Below, one piece after another: positions 33,326-43,329 of a DNA stretch of 64,000 nt; within the stretch, counting starts at the first letter, position 1; every line of letters begins with the position of its first letter. The stretch comes from Diplonema papillatum (taxonomy: Eukaryota > Euglenozoa > Diplonemea > Diplonemida > Diplonemidae), in the NCBI GenBank assembly GCA_030068145.1, contig JAPJBO010000486.1, positions 1 through 64,000 on the forward strand, written 5' to 3'. Under the pieces are notes generated by a model that made no database searches, was not told the origin of the DNA, and saw only the letters and a program-made list of their open reading frames with translations. Both the position numbers and the translations under genes were made by a program.

Positions 33326-34932
33326 CGATGCCAAAAGGGGGGGGGGGGGGTTTGGGCGGAAAAATCCCCGCATAGTTCACCAGGGTCTGACGGGTACTGA
33401 GGCCCCATACCCTTCCTAAAACATCATTCTGCGTTCAAATACGCCCTCAGAAGCCTCCGGAGAGCCTTCTATGATGTCCCAAATGCGATTTTGTGGGTTT
33501 TTAGGGGGTCCCCCCGTCTGCTGGCCGTAAACCGCCATAGTAGAAACATATGCAACCTGAAGCTGGGTCGCTTCTCTGTGCAAGATCCCAGCCCAAACAC
33601 ACGTTTTCGGCGTTCTCTAGCACTCTCCAGGCGCATTCGACCCTCGGGCTTCGTGGTTTCTTTCACTCACAGGTGTTCCGGGACGTGCAAAGATAAGGAG
33701 AATGGCCCCCTGCATTGGGGACAGACCGAACTACGCCCTGCCTGTCTATACAGGCTTTGGGGTCAAATTGCACCGGCTTTGGCGCCACATCCACCGTTTC
33801 GGGCTTCGGTTGTGCTGCTTTGGGGTCCATTAAGAACTCTGGTCTGATTTGCGGGACGCTTTCCTCGGTTTTGGCGCCCACTTTCACTGTTCTAAGGCCT
33901 GTTTAGGCTTCTACCTGCATCATGTTATGCTACTCTGGTGATTCTGCAAGGCTTGGTGAACGAAGTAGGACAAGCGTTAAGTAACAGGCGATCATCAGCC
34001 GTTCTCAAACGTCGTCGAAGCGGTTGACTACGACGCGTTCACTTCATGATTTTGAAGCAGGCTTCACCGCTTTCAGGGCAGGCTTTCAGAGCTTTCCTGG
34101 CAATGTCTTCCCTTCTGGCACCTTTCTCACCCATGGCTGCAAAGTGCTTCTCGCTGGATGACTTTGCAGAGGCGGCACATGACCCGAGGGATGTGTGGCA
34201 AGCTCCTGTGCAGTGAGCTTGGTCAGACAAACTGTGTGGCGCACACACCCGCCATGGTCGGCAGTATCACCTGGGACAGTTTGAGTTCTGTTCCGAGACC
34301 CGCTCACGGTGAAGTGGCGCCTACTGGGTCGCTTCCTCTCCTGCTTCGGCGCAAAGTCTTCACCACTGGATGCACTTTGAACGGTGAAAGTGGGCACCAA
34401 AACCGAGCAAAGCGTCCCGCAAATCAGACCAGAGTTCTTAGTGGATCCCAAAGCAGCACGAACGAGACCAAAACGGTGCACATGGCGCCAAGGCGGCGCA
34501 ATTTGACCCCAAAGCCTGTATAGACAGGCAGGGCGTGGTACGGTCTGTAGGGTCCATTCGCCTTGTTTTTGCACACCCCGGAACACCTGTAAGCGAGATA
34601 ATTTATGAAGTCCGAGGGTCGAATGCACCTGGAGAATGATAGAGAACGCCGAAAACGTGTGTTTAGGCCGAGATTTTGCTCCGAGGAGCGACCCAGCATC
34701 AGGTTGCATATGTGTCTTCTATGGCGGTTTACGGCCAGCAGACGGGGGGACCCCCTAAAAACCCACAAAATCGCATTTGGGACATCATAGAAGGCTCTCC
34801 GGAGGCTTCTGAGGGCGTATTTGAACGCAGAATGATGTTTTAGGAAGGGTATGGGGCCTCAGTACCCGTCAGACCCTGGTGAACTATGCGGGGATTTTTC
34901 CGCCCAAACCCCCCCCCCCCCTTTTGGCATCG
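33326..34932. mobile_element. Element with ~560-bp terminal inverted repeats
   Basis: The left arm (33,326 to about 33,888) and right arm (about 34,383-34,932) are diverged inverse complements, sharing CGATGCCAAAAG, a G/C homopolymer, GGGGTCCCCCCGTCTGCTGG and GGTCTGATTTGCGGGACGCT. The 0.5-kb centre has no recognised gene. The left flank is the TATAGGC-rich end of the pogo-like element and similar sequence (CTCATATATAGGCG) resumes on the right, so the element seems to have inserted into that terminus. Superfamily unknown; non-autonomous foldback type. Confidence 0.75.
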
Positions 34933-35660
34933 ACTCATATATAGGCGTACATTAACATTTTGGTGGACATTTTCCACCAAATTTCCGAAAATAGGGGGGG
35001 GGTCAGCCGGCTGACGGATGGATGGATGGTTCTTAACAAGATGCCTGGGGGGTCGTTGTTGTTGGTGATGGTTTTGTGGGATGAAGTAGGGGAAAGAAAA
35101 TTTCTTTTTGCGGTGGTCTCCGCTGGCCTGGTAGTCCGTGCTACCTCCTTTCTTTTACACTCGTTCTCTTCTCTACTCACTACTGTACGTACTCTTTCGC
35201 TCTTTTTCTCTCTTTGGCTAGCCAAAACAAAAGACTTCTGCGACCGACACCACGAACACATTCGCAATGAATGTGGCCCTGGGCCCCCCACGTGCATACA
35301 TGTTGAGCAGGGGTTGCCATGTAGCCCGTATCGGTCTAAGTCAACACTGTTACTTTCATGGGATGTTCACCGGGGAAGGGTCCGACCTAACCGTTAGTCA
35401 ACAGCAACGTCGAAAAGGGGGAGGGGGAAAGAAGATAGAAAATCGGTGGGGTTGACAAGCTCGTAAGTGGTTGTTTGTAGATCAGTACAACCTTAAACTA
35501 CGCCTAGCACACGGCCAGGCGGTCTTTAACGAACCTCCAGTACATTAAACGCAAGTCGGCAGGTCGTCATCAGACGCGGCACGAAAAGCAAACGTCGCCG
35601 ACGCAGCACTTCAGCAATGCGTCCTCTTATTTACAGTGGGCACCGTACCTGAACTCAGCC
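34933..35660. other. No recognised gene
   Basis: Begins with TACATTAACATTTTGGTGGA, a diverged relative of the sequence at 42,208-42,250 in inverse orientation. The remainder has short frames only. Confidence 0.4.
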
Positions 35661-35699
35661 CCGCTAGGCCGAGATTCCGGCTGTTCCGCAGGGCATACA

Positions 35700-38438
35700 T
35701 CACTCCCCGAAGTTGACGTACGTGCAGAGACGTTCGTGCACATGCAGGCCTCTGAGGCCCCGGAACAATCGACCGTCCTTGGTGCGGTCGGTGAAGCAGC
35801 GCTTGCAGCGCAGTTCCGGGGGGTCCTTGGGCTGTTCAGGTGGCTGGTCGTGTGCTGCCAAAGCGGCGTCGGAGGGCATGGGTTGGCAAGATTCCAGATT
35901 CGCGTCGGTACAGGGCGGACTAGAAGGTATCAGCGGGACCTGCGGTGGGACTGTTGTTGCCATCATAGTAGGTGATGGCAAGCGTTCGACCACCTCGTGG
36001 GACGCATTGGGGATTCGTACGTATGCGGCGAGGTATATGTCAGTCCAAGGAACGTTGTCGACGTGCAAGACTCGTTCGTCATCGAAAAGCGTCCATTGCA
36101 TCCCTTGCAAGACGTATGTGACAAAATGGCCGCTTGTCGTATTTTGTCCCGTGTGTACAACCACCGCGGAAAGGCGTAGTGTGCCGTCCGGCAGTCGCAG
36201 GAGGAGCGGTAGGGAAGCGTCATTCCGTAGTCTCGCACCATCGCTTGCGTAAATGCCGAACTGCAACAGCAGGCACTCGGACGCCACATGCACGTTCATG
36301 GTCTCCACAACGGATCCAGCAGCTCCGCAGTCACACCTCCTCTCCGGATTCATAATTCCACGAACACAGAATGCGTCCTCCACCGGCCTTCCACGAGGGA
36401 CTTGAAGACACCGTACCAGTTGATGACGGGTGGATGTGGCGCCACAGGCGATACATCGTGTTGTTGTCGTCATCGTGTTTTCCAGGCACGTCTGGAAAAG
36501 CCGCCAATCCGGACAAGCCTCCGTCGTCTCGTCCGGCCCTAGGGAGCTGTCTGTCCTATCCAGAATTGCAACCAAAGCCTCGTGCGCGTCGTGCTGTCGC
36601 GCATCGCAGAACATTGGGAGCATGGCGAGGATTGTTTCAGCCCCTATCCTTCGGCTGTCTTGGCTGAGCTGGCTCCTCCCCGAGCGCGAGCTTACCAGTA
36701 GGACGAAGTACGTCAAGAACTCCTTCAGGAACCCCCGGAAATTCAGAGGATTCTGCGCAAGACTGTAATACATGTTCTCGATCGGTTCCACACGCAACAA
36801 GAGCTGCAGTACCGCATTGAGAAAACAAGTATTCCCAAGGTTCGGGAGGCCGGCAGGTTCAAACGGTGACGGGTCGAACATGCGGGAGGGCCGTTGGATA
36901 CAAATGACAGCTTGGCGGCCGACAGCGGGTGATGATTCCAGCATGTCAGGCACTGCATGGGACACGTCGCAGCGCCGTTTCGGTCCAGGCTGAGCAGCCT
37001 CATCGTCTCTGCGCTTGCGCTTTCCTTTAGTCGTCCCATCCTGGGGCACAAGATCACGACGCTGCTTCGGAGCCGCAGTGGAAGGCCGATCGGGCGTATC
37101 TCGTTCCGTTCGTGTGCCAGGTCGAGGACGGTCCCTGTATCTCACGAAGGCCTTCTCAGCGAGCAGCCTCTCGACCGCTTGGTCGATGGACTCCAAGTCG
37201 GGCATCTGCAGAATGCGTTCCACTTCATGTACGAGCCACACGAAGTGCGCACGGATCTTCTCGCAGTGATCACCGAACTTCGCTTCTGGGTACGTGTCTA
37301 GTAACCATTTACGAAACCCACTTTTTAAGACACTCTTGCGGTACCCCCGTCTCATGAGCTTCAGCACCGTGTTGTTCATCTCGGTCTTAAAGTCATGGAG
37401 GTTGTTCGCAATCCTGCCGTTACGCACAAGCGCTCCGATGAGGATACTCGACCCAAAGTTCGATGGAGCCGTGGAGAGCACGGATGTGTACGCCAAGGGC
37501 TGGTATCGGTATGCCTTCGCTTTGTCGAGGACTGACAGGCGCATGTATCTCCTCCCGGACATCTCGGAGACTTCATGTCGAATCCGAATACCAAGGAAAG
37601 TGGCGTCCCCAACCTTGGCGTTTGTCTGTTTGTACCTCATGTTGTACACAGATTCCGGTGGGGGTTTTGTGCCGAAACACAACAGATCGTCAATGAAGCG
37701 GCGTGTCAGGCTAAGCAATGCCGCACGTTGCGTGTCCCCGTCTTCCAAGAGTCGCATCATGTATTTTCGCTCTTTCGCATAGCAAAAGAGGTTGGCGATG
37801 TCCGGGGAAGCGTTCGCACCCATTGGGATGCCTAGCGTCTGCCTCATGAGAACCCTATTGACCAGAACATAGGTATTCACCAGGCAGAAAGACAAGAGGG
37901 TCTTGAGCTCCTGCGCCGAATACGCTGCTTCATGTGACCGTACCTCCGTGTTTACCTTAAAGGCGAAACAGCGCTTCTTACGAGTCGGCCCGTGTTGGCT
38001 CTTCGGACGTACTAATACGAGTCTTCCCGCGTCCACGTTCAAACGTGCAGCCTCCGCCGCGAAGGCCTCATTAATCGTGTCCGCAACCGCATTAAGAAGC
38101 TCCTCAAGCTCCAGCTGGTCATACATCGTTGTAAAGTCAAATGTACCAGCGTCCAGCTGCGCGAGTTCGTCCGCGTGTGTCTTCAGGAAGAAGGCCGTGT
38201 CGTCGCTCGACTCCGTGATCCAGAAGTACCGGTACCCAGTCGCGTTGAACCGAATGTCGTCTTCCCGCCGGAGGATGCTCATGATCGCCTTCAGCAAGCC
38301 GGTCAGGTCCAGTTGCGCGTCCGTCGTAGACGAGAACGTGGTCTTAGGGCGGGCGTCCCGTCCAGCATCGGCCGCCTCGGAGTCGGAGTCGACACAGTTC
38401 TTCCGCGAAACCCCAGCGATGTACCGCATGGACGTCAC
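35700..38438 (-). CDS. Penelope-like RT fused to a ubiquitin-specific protease domain
   Basis: A 912-codon frame. The N-terminal half is a Penelope-like reverse transcriptase: FDFTTMYDQL (about 100, first catalytic Asp), LGIPMGANASPDIANLF (about 202) and RRFIDDLLCFG (about 246, catalytic Asp pair). A basic linker (about 440-490, KGKRKRRDD) leads to a USP-type deubiquitinase: Cys box GLPNLGNTCFLNAVLQLL (530-547, Cys538), QHDAHEAL (615-622), zinc knuckle CIAC (662) with CDC (702), His box SGHFVTYV (769-776, His771) and WTLFDDERV (782-790). The domain would cut ubiquitin or a ubiquitin-like modifier from proteins. The C-terminus has a C-x2-C...H-x-H-x3-C cluster (878-905). The RT begins upstream of the first Met, within the 95-nt overlap with the GIY-YIG frame: LYGTLKLHK is readable there. 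All USP catalytic boxes are present. Confidence 0.9.
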   Translation of the reverse strand: MTSMRYIAGVSRKNCVDSDSEAADAGRDARPKTTFSSTTDAQLDLTGLLKAIMSILRREDDIRFNATGYRYFWITESSDDTAFFLKTHADELAQLDAGTFDFTTMYDQLELEELLNAVADTINEAFAAEAARLNVDAGRLVLVRPKSQHGPTRKKRCFAFKVNTEVRSHEAAYSAQELKTLLSFCLVNTYVLVNRVLMRQTLGIPMGANASPDIANLFCYAKERKYMMRLLEDGDTQRAALLSLTRRFIDDLLCFGTKPPPESVYNMRYKQTNAKVGDATFLGIRIRHEVSEMSGRRYMRLSVLDKAKAYRYQPLAYTSVLSTAPSNFGSSILIGALVRNGRIANNLHDFKTEMNNTVLKLMRRGYRKSVLKSGFRKWLLDTYPEAKFGDHCEKIRAHFVWLVHEVERILQMPDLESIDQAVERLLAEKAFVRYRDRPRPGTRTERDTPDRPSTAAPKQRRDLVPQDGTTKGKRKRRDDEAAQPGPKRRCDVSHAVPDMLESSPAVGRQAVICIQRPSRMFDPSPFEPAGLPNLGNTCFLNAVLQLLLRVEPIENMYYSLAQNPLNFRGFLKEFLTYFVLLVSSRSGRSQLSQDSRRIGAETILAMLPMFCDARQHDAHEALVAILDRTDSSLGPDETTEACPDWRLFQTCLENTMTTTTRCIACGATSTRHQLVRCLQVPRGRPVEDAFCVRGIMNPERRCDCGAAGSVVETMNVHVASECLLLQFGIYASDGARLRNDASLPLLLRLPDGTLRLSAVVVHTGQNTTSGHFVTYVLQGMQWTLFDDERVLHVDNVPWTDIYLAAYVRIPNASHEVVERLPSPTMMATTVPPQVPLIPSSPPCTDANLESCQPMPSDAALAAHDQPPEQPKDPPELRCKRCFTDRTKDGRLFRGLRGLHVHERLCTYVNFGE

Positions 38439-40053
38439 TTCCTTGTGCAGCTTCAGGGTGCCATATAGGTATGGGAGGACGTTCGATGAGTGTAATCCTT
38501 CCCGTCCGAGGTAGGCCTTGTGCCTCGCAATGACTTGTTGAGGCGTCTCTTCGCTCGGGGAGTAGCAACTCCAACAGTTTTTTACGCGCTCCAGCCGTCA
38601 GCTCCGGATCGGCTCCCACCCGGGAGAGGTCAACCGTGGCTAGTATCTTCCTCCGTAGCATCCTTGCGAAGTGCGGAGGGGCGTCCTTGAATTGCTCCTC
38701 AACGATCTGGGTCACAGCTTTGTCGACCTCCCTGCAAACGGCTTCTTCCCCACCGTCCGGTCGGAACTTGCGACCCTTGTCAAAAAGCGAAATTAGCTCG
38801 CTCGACGTTTTGAGGAGGTGTGCCTGCCCGCACGCATGCCCTTGGATGTGGTATCCGTCTAGAAGGTAGCGTTGGCAAGGGCATTCACCAGGGGGAGGGG
38901 CCGGGGCAGCAGTTGTTTGTCGCGAAACATCCGTAAAGTTTGACAGAAGGACCCCGAGGGGAGGATTAAGCGACGTGGAAACCCTCGTGTTCACGAAGTC
39001 CGTTGAGTCCGCGAGCATTTCACGGAGTTCGGTATCGTGACGGAAAACGGCGGCTAGCTTCCTTTCATCCATCATCTTGCTCACCTGCCGTATGCAGAAC
39101 CAAGGCGTTCGTGCTGCACTCTTTTTCTTCTTCGCAAGATGGTTGATCTCACTAAGCCTCGCCGTGAGCAGCTCGTCCAGGATTGCTACCTTCGGGTGCT
39201 GCAGGTGCTCAACCATGAACATTCGCACCCAGGTACGAACTCTGTAGACGCGGCTCTTCATCCACGGGTTCACGTCGTATGCCCGTAGGGTGTCCTCATC
39301 GAGTCCGAACATGTAATGCAGCTGCTTCCGGATGCCGAAGTATCGGCCTCGACTTTGGTCCACGTGGATCTGCCCATCCTTCACATGCACCCAGGCGTCT
39401 CCGCGCTCTCGAGGATTTTCCGGGGTAGACTGCCCGCTGTCCGGTTTGCCCTTGAACGACGGAGCAGATCGCGGCTTCTTACCTCGCTTGTTAAAGCCGC
39501 TTGCAGTACTAACCATATTGAACTGCGGCTTTAGCCTCGCGATGAAAGCCATTTCTATCGGCTCGGCAACTTTGTCGAAGTTACCCCCAGCCGCATAGAA
39601 CGCTTCTGGGACGTCGTAGAGGATGAACGCGTAAGGCGGCGAGGGGAGGTTCTGCAAGTGTCGCTTGAACCTGTCCTGCTTGGTGTTCCGGCCAGACCAA
39701 TGCTTTGTAACCCGCTCCTGCATCGTCTTGCTCGTCTTGCCGATGTACAGCAGGTTGGCGTGGGCATCAACTAGTCCGTAGATGAGACCCGTAGCGCGGT
39801 AGTTGCTCGCGTCTGTCGGGCGCTGGAGTCTCATCGTCGCGTACGTGTGGTCTAGGAGCCTGCGATACCTCTTCTGGAACCGGGCCGTAAACAGCTCGCC
39901 CTGCTCTTTCCACTTCGGCCAATCTATCTGTGTCGTCTTCTCCGTTTTGCCACGTACACAGTCAGTTTGGAAGAATGGTGCGAGAAAGGGCTTTGCGAAC
40001 TCCGGGCGTCGACGCATGTCCGCGTCAGCTGGTGGCAAACGTACCATGTTCAC
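38344..40053 (-). CDS. GIY-YIG endonuclease reading frame of the Penelope-like element
   Basis: A 569-codon frame upstream of the RT frame and overlapping it. It contains a GIY-YIG nuclease: GLIYGLVDAHANLLYIGKT (89-107), the catalytic Arg region MQERVTKHW (about 111-119) and the metal-binding Glu region EPIEMAFIARLKPQFN (about 164-179). Further on is a Cys/His cluster, CPCQRYLLDGYHIQGHACG, and a helical region that would lead into the RT. The nuclease would nick target DNA for priming. Its position before the RT is the permuted order described for Naiad/Chlamys-type Penelope-like elements, opposite to canonical Penelope. The element is on the same strand as the host gene, within its intron 7. 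Confidence 0.85.
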   Translation of the reverse strand: MNMVRLPPADADMRRRPEFAKPFLAPFFQTDCVRGKTEKTTQIDWPKWKEQGELFTARFQKRYRRLLDHTYATMRLQRPTDASNYRATGLIYGLVDAHANLLYIGKTSKTMQERVTKHWSGRNTKQDRFKRHLQNLPSPPYAFILYDVPEAFYAAGGNFDKVAEPIEMAFIARLKPQFNMVSTASGFNKRGKKPRSAPSFKGKPDSGQSTPENPRERGDAWVHVKDGQIHVDQSRGRYFGIRKQLHYMFGLDEDTLRAYDVNPWMKSRVYRVRTWVRMFMVEHLQHPKVAILDELLTARLSEINHLAKKKKSAARTPWFCIRQVSKMMDERKLAAVFRHDTELREMLADSTDFVNTRVSTSLNPPLGVLLSNFTDVSRQTTAAPAPPPGECPCQRYLLDGYHIQGHACGQAHLLKTSSELISLFDKGRKFRPDGGEEAVCREVDKAVTQIVEEQFKDAPPHFARMLRRKILATVDLSRVGADPELTAGARKKLLELLLPERRDASTSHCEAQGLPRTGRITLIERPPIPIWHPEAAQGSDVHAVHRWGFAEELCRLRLRGGRCWTGRPP

Positions 40054-41168
40054 CGCGAAGCTCTTGCGAGGATTGTGGGGCCGGGTCCGTATCGTAAAGG
40101 GTGGTGCTCTGTACAGGGATCGGGGTTGCCGGGGGTACGACGTTCAACACCGTGCCCGACGAACGACGTGCAATACTCATGTTTGACGCTACGACGCCGG
40201 AGCCGTAAGTCCCCCCTGGAGGCCATCGGTACGCCCTGCTGACGCAACTCGCATGGTTAGTTCGCTGACGTAGTCATGACGTTTGTGACTACGTGTGTAC
40301 GACACTGGGCTAGTCAGCTGCCGCGACAAAAAGACGCTTGACTGCAAGACCGCCCCGCCTGGTCGCTCGCGCGACGTGCGAGAACGCTGACTGGTAACAA
40401 CCTCCGCACTCCCTTGTACATAGTTTTAGATGTAAATGCCGACGAAGACAATAGACGCAAAGCAGCAGTTCTGGATGATGGCGAGTACCTTTTGAGTGTG
40501 GTTTCGCTCAAGAATGAAAGGTGACTCCAATCCCGAGATGTCCGTGGTCAATGCTTCATGCTAGGACGGAATGAGGGGGCGGAGTCTAGGTGGATTGGCG
40601 GCCGTACCCACCCAGTCCCCTCAAACGCCGCGGGGGGACCTCTCGCAAAAACAACCCGCCCACGATCTGAGGCCTCTGACACAGTGTACAGAGGTCGAAA
40701 ACCAACTGCCCATGGCACAACCGACGAAGAAACGCAGCCGGTACAGGTAGGGAGACGGTTAAATCGTATTAACTTCGCCCCGCTGTACCACAAGACATCG
40801 GCAACGAGACCGGGCAGAGTCTAGGCTTGGTGCCATCCTGCCCCCGTGCGGCCTCGCTACTACAAACCGGGAAAACCCCCAACCAAGACCACAAAACGCA
40901 CCCTCCGAACAAAGCGCGCTAAGACTTGAGCTTAGCAACAAACCGACACCCCTAACAACAACACCGTGTACGTCGCGTGAAGAGTACCGCCAATAATCCA
41001 GAACAACCCGCTCACCACCCAATCCTGCTACCACCCCTTTGTACAGTGCACAGCCTCCCTCAAGCAATTCAAATCAGTTCCGTTACGTTCCGTCAACGCC
41101 TCAGCCGACGCATTCTACTGGAAAACCGAAATGGTGCCGTGCAGTGGTCGTAGCAGTAGCATCATGTA
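40054..41168. other. No recognised gene; probable 5' flank of the Penelope-like element
   Basis: Includes the likely leader of the Penelope-like element. I searched by eye for hammerhead ribozyme cores (CTGATGA...GAAA), which such elements often carry, and found no convincing one. Short frames only. Confidence 0.4.
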
Positions 41169-41640
41169 GGGTTTACTGTCCACCGCCAGTGTGAGTCGCC
41201 TGAAGTGCGGGTGGCTGGTGTTTAAGTCCAGCGTTTTGCATCGGCCTACTCTACACGGCAGGGGTAGGTCAGGGGCAGCGCCGTCTGTTGGGTGCGGATG
41301 TCGGACAAGCGCAGGTCCGGCGTTTTGCATCGGTCTACTCCGCACGGCACGGGTAAGTCAGGACGGACAGCGACGTTTGATGAGTGGATGTTGGTCACGC
41401 GGCAACGTACGGCGTAGGGACCGTGTGTAACATATCGTCGGGAGAAGGGAGAGGAAGGGATGGGGCAGGTAGCGTCAAGTAGGTTCTCTGACTACCGCCT
41501 GTGTGAGCCGCTTGGAGTGCGGGTGGCCGGTGTGCAACTCCAGCGCCTTGCATCGGTCTACTCTACACGGCAAGGGTAAGTCAGGACGGACAGCGACGTA
41601 TGATGAGTGGATGTTGGATACGCGGCAAGATGCCTGGGGG
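41169..41640. repeat. Degenerate tandem repeat with TTGCATCGG(T/C)CTACTC
   Basis: Three imperfect copies share GCGTTTTGCATCGGTCTACT, an ACACGGCA(A/G)GGGTA(A/G)GTCAGG block and, in two copies, ACGGACAGCGACGT followed by TGATGAGTGGATGTTGG. No coding function is evident. Confidence 0.7.
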
Positions 41641-41679
41641 GGGTAAAAATGTCACCTGTGGGAATCGACCCAAAAAAAA

Positions 41680-41775
41680 GTCCTTCGTGGGGTTCGAACC
41701 GCGGACCCTTGTGTCGACCCCTGTTTTTCCACCTGAAAAATCACGTTTGGATTTCGTTCCAACGACAACAAACGA
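41680..41775 (-). repeat. tRNA-like (SINE head?) sequence 1
   Basis: The minus strand contains GCGGTTCGAACCCC, an internal Pol III B box, followed about 10 nt later by AAGGAC and a run of T. A full cloverleaf cannot be folded. The same B box, GGAC and T-run arrangement recurs at 46,990-47,080 and 47,285-47,360, so it is probably a tRNA-derived retroposon. Confidence 0.4.
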
Positions 41776-41987
41776 CACCCTGATGTTTAGGCTGCACACA
41801 ACCTGATGATCTCCCACAAGGCTGGTATGTGCTCAGTAACGTGCCGGACACCATTTCATAGTCCACATGGCACAAGAACGTCCAGGGGTGTGCGAGAATC
41901 ACGCTCACGAAGTATGAAACCGTGTAATCTTCGAAAATCCGTCTGAAGACCATGCAGTGATGCATTTTTTTTTTCCTGCCGACAGTA

Positions 41988-42060
41988 GCAGTGTGGCTGA
42001 GTCGCAAGGTTGGCGACTCCGGAGCCACTGATCCGGGTCCAAACCGGATTTCTTTTCATT
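41988..42060 (+). repeat. tRNA-like sequence 2
   Basis: TGGCTGAGTCG (A-box-like) and a perfect 6-bp T arm, ATCCGG-GTCCAAA-CCGGAT, followed by TTTCTTTT. The anticodon arm is weak and the acceptor ends do not pair, so a functional tRNA is unlikely. It looks like a tRNA pseudogene or SINE head. Confidence 0.4.
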
Positions 42061-42194
42061 TTTCGTCGTCAGCAGCGGCCAGACGGAATTTTGTTCACCC
42101 AATCTGGTGCCCGGGCAGGTGGACGTTTTTCAATTTTAGTCAGGTGGATGCACACGCGTGTTCTTGCCGAGAACACACGTGCACCGTTGTAGGG

Positions 42195-42450
42195 GGGGGG
42201 GGGGGGGGGGGGTCGGTTTTCGTGGAAAATGTCTACCAAAATGTTAATTGTGGCTTCCCTGAAGGTAAATTTCCCTTATATCCCGCCCCTAACAAATATG
42301 TGCCCTTATATCCCGGTTCAAAACAAATAGGTGTAATTACCTTATATCCCTAGGGTTGAAAAAGCTTTCCCTTATATCCCTAAATAGGGATATAAGGGAA
42401 TGGCATTAGGGATATAAGAGAAACTCTTTAGGGATATAAGAGAAAAGAAG
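42195..42450. repeat. CTTATATCCC hairpin cluster, mixed types
   Basis: After a G-run come TTTCCCTTATATCCCGCCCC and CCTTATATCCCGGTTC (also seen at 11,215-11,260), then a different type with CTTTCCCTTATATCCCTAAA and its inverse TAGGGATATAAGGGAA, then inverse copies of the TAGGGATATAAGAGAAA type. Two sub-families of the same core are thus adjacent. Confidence 0.75.
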
Positions 42451-42679
42451 TCCTGAGTAAAATTGAGTACAATGGGCTGGAATTTGGGTCGGAAATTTGG
42501 GTCAAAAGCTCTACACCACAGGGATACTCTGCTGTTCTACGTCCACTGTCATATACGTTAGGTGTGTTCCATCAACAGACACGAGAGGGACGCAGCATGC
42601 ACCAGAGCTGCGAATGACACAAGCAACCATACGCCATCAGTTTCCTTCACACCAACAACACTGCCTTCGTCATGCTCTA

Positions 42680-43321
42680 CTGGGGGGGCCCAAATACAAT
42701 AGGTATAATATTGTATTTGGAGGGGAAGGATAGAGAAAACCGGGTTTTCAAACAGTCTGGATGCTTATAGTCAGGGTGCAGGCACCTGCAGGTCAAAATT
42801 GGAGGAAATTTGGCAAATATTTTGTGGGATGGAAAGAGCTGCCTCCCGCTCCCGGCATGTATGAAACCTTTTCTGCACTCGATGTGGCCAAAAATCTGGC
42901 ACCCAGATAGCACTTCAGACTTTAGAAAAACCACTCCGCCGAGGAATCGAACCAGCACCCTCAGCATCACATGTGGGTGTGGTGACCGCTGGACCACGGG
43001 CTAAAAAAAAGCGGGCCAATTATTTTTGTTTTGGAGTAGGCCTGAAAAATATGCGCCCCCAAACCTGAGGAAAATGCCACAGACAGCGAAATCAAGTAGC
43101 AGGATTGAACTTTCGGCTTTGGGAGTGTTCCACATTGAACTTCTCTCGAAAAAGAAGCTGCTCTCGTGACGGGAAGCCCGTGGAACCCCCTGCAAAACCC
43201 CACTGGGGACAAATAATATTGTATTCCGAAAAAATGCTCAACGAAACCCCCATTTCAGCGTACCTATTGTATTCCGAAATAATATTGTATTTGAGTACCT
43301 ATTGTATTTGGGCCCCCCCAG
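42680..43321. mobile_element. 642-bp element with TA-flanked inverted repeats
   Basis: Terminal inverted repeats CTGGGGGGGCCCAAATACAA plus TAGGTA match on both ends, with TA immediately outside each. TA target sites fit Tc1/mariner-type elements. Internal copies of ATTCCGAAATAATATTGTAT and AATATTGTATTTGG extend the inverted ends. There is no transposase. A tRNA-like stretch lies inside on the minus strand (about 42,935-43,003), with TGGTCCAGCGG as A box and GGTTCGATTCC as B box. Confidence 0.7.
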
Positions 43322-43329
43322 TAGCACAT

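Noticed and set aside
35540-35640. Hammerhead ribozyme at the 3' side of the Penelope-like element (CTGATGA on the minus strand)
   Set aside because: No GAAA core or stem II follows the CTGATGA, so the motif is incomplete.
35713-38514. Plus-strand frames up to 203 codons opposite the Penelope-like genes
   Set aside because: Antisense shadows of the RT-USP frame; no motif of their own.
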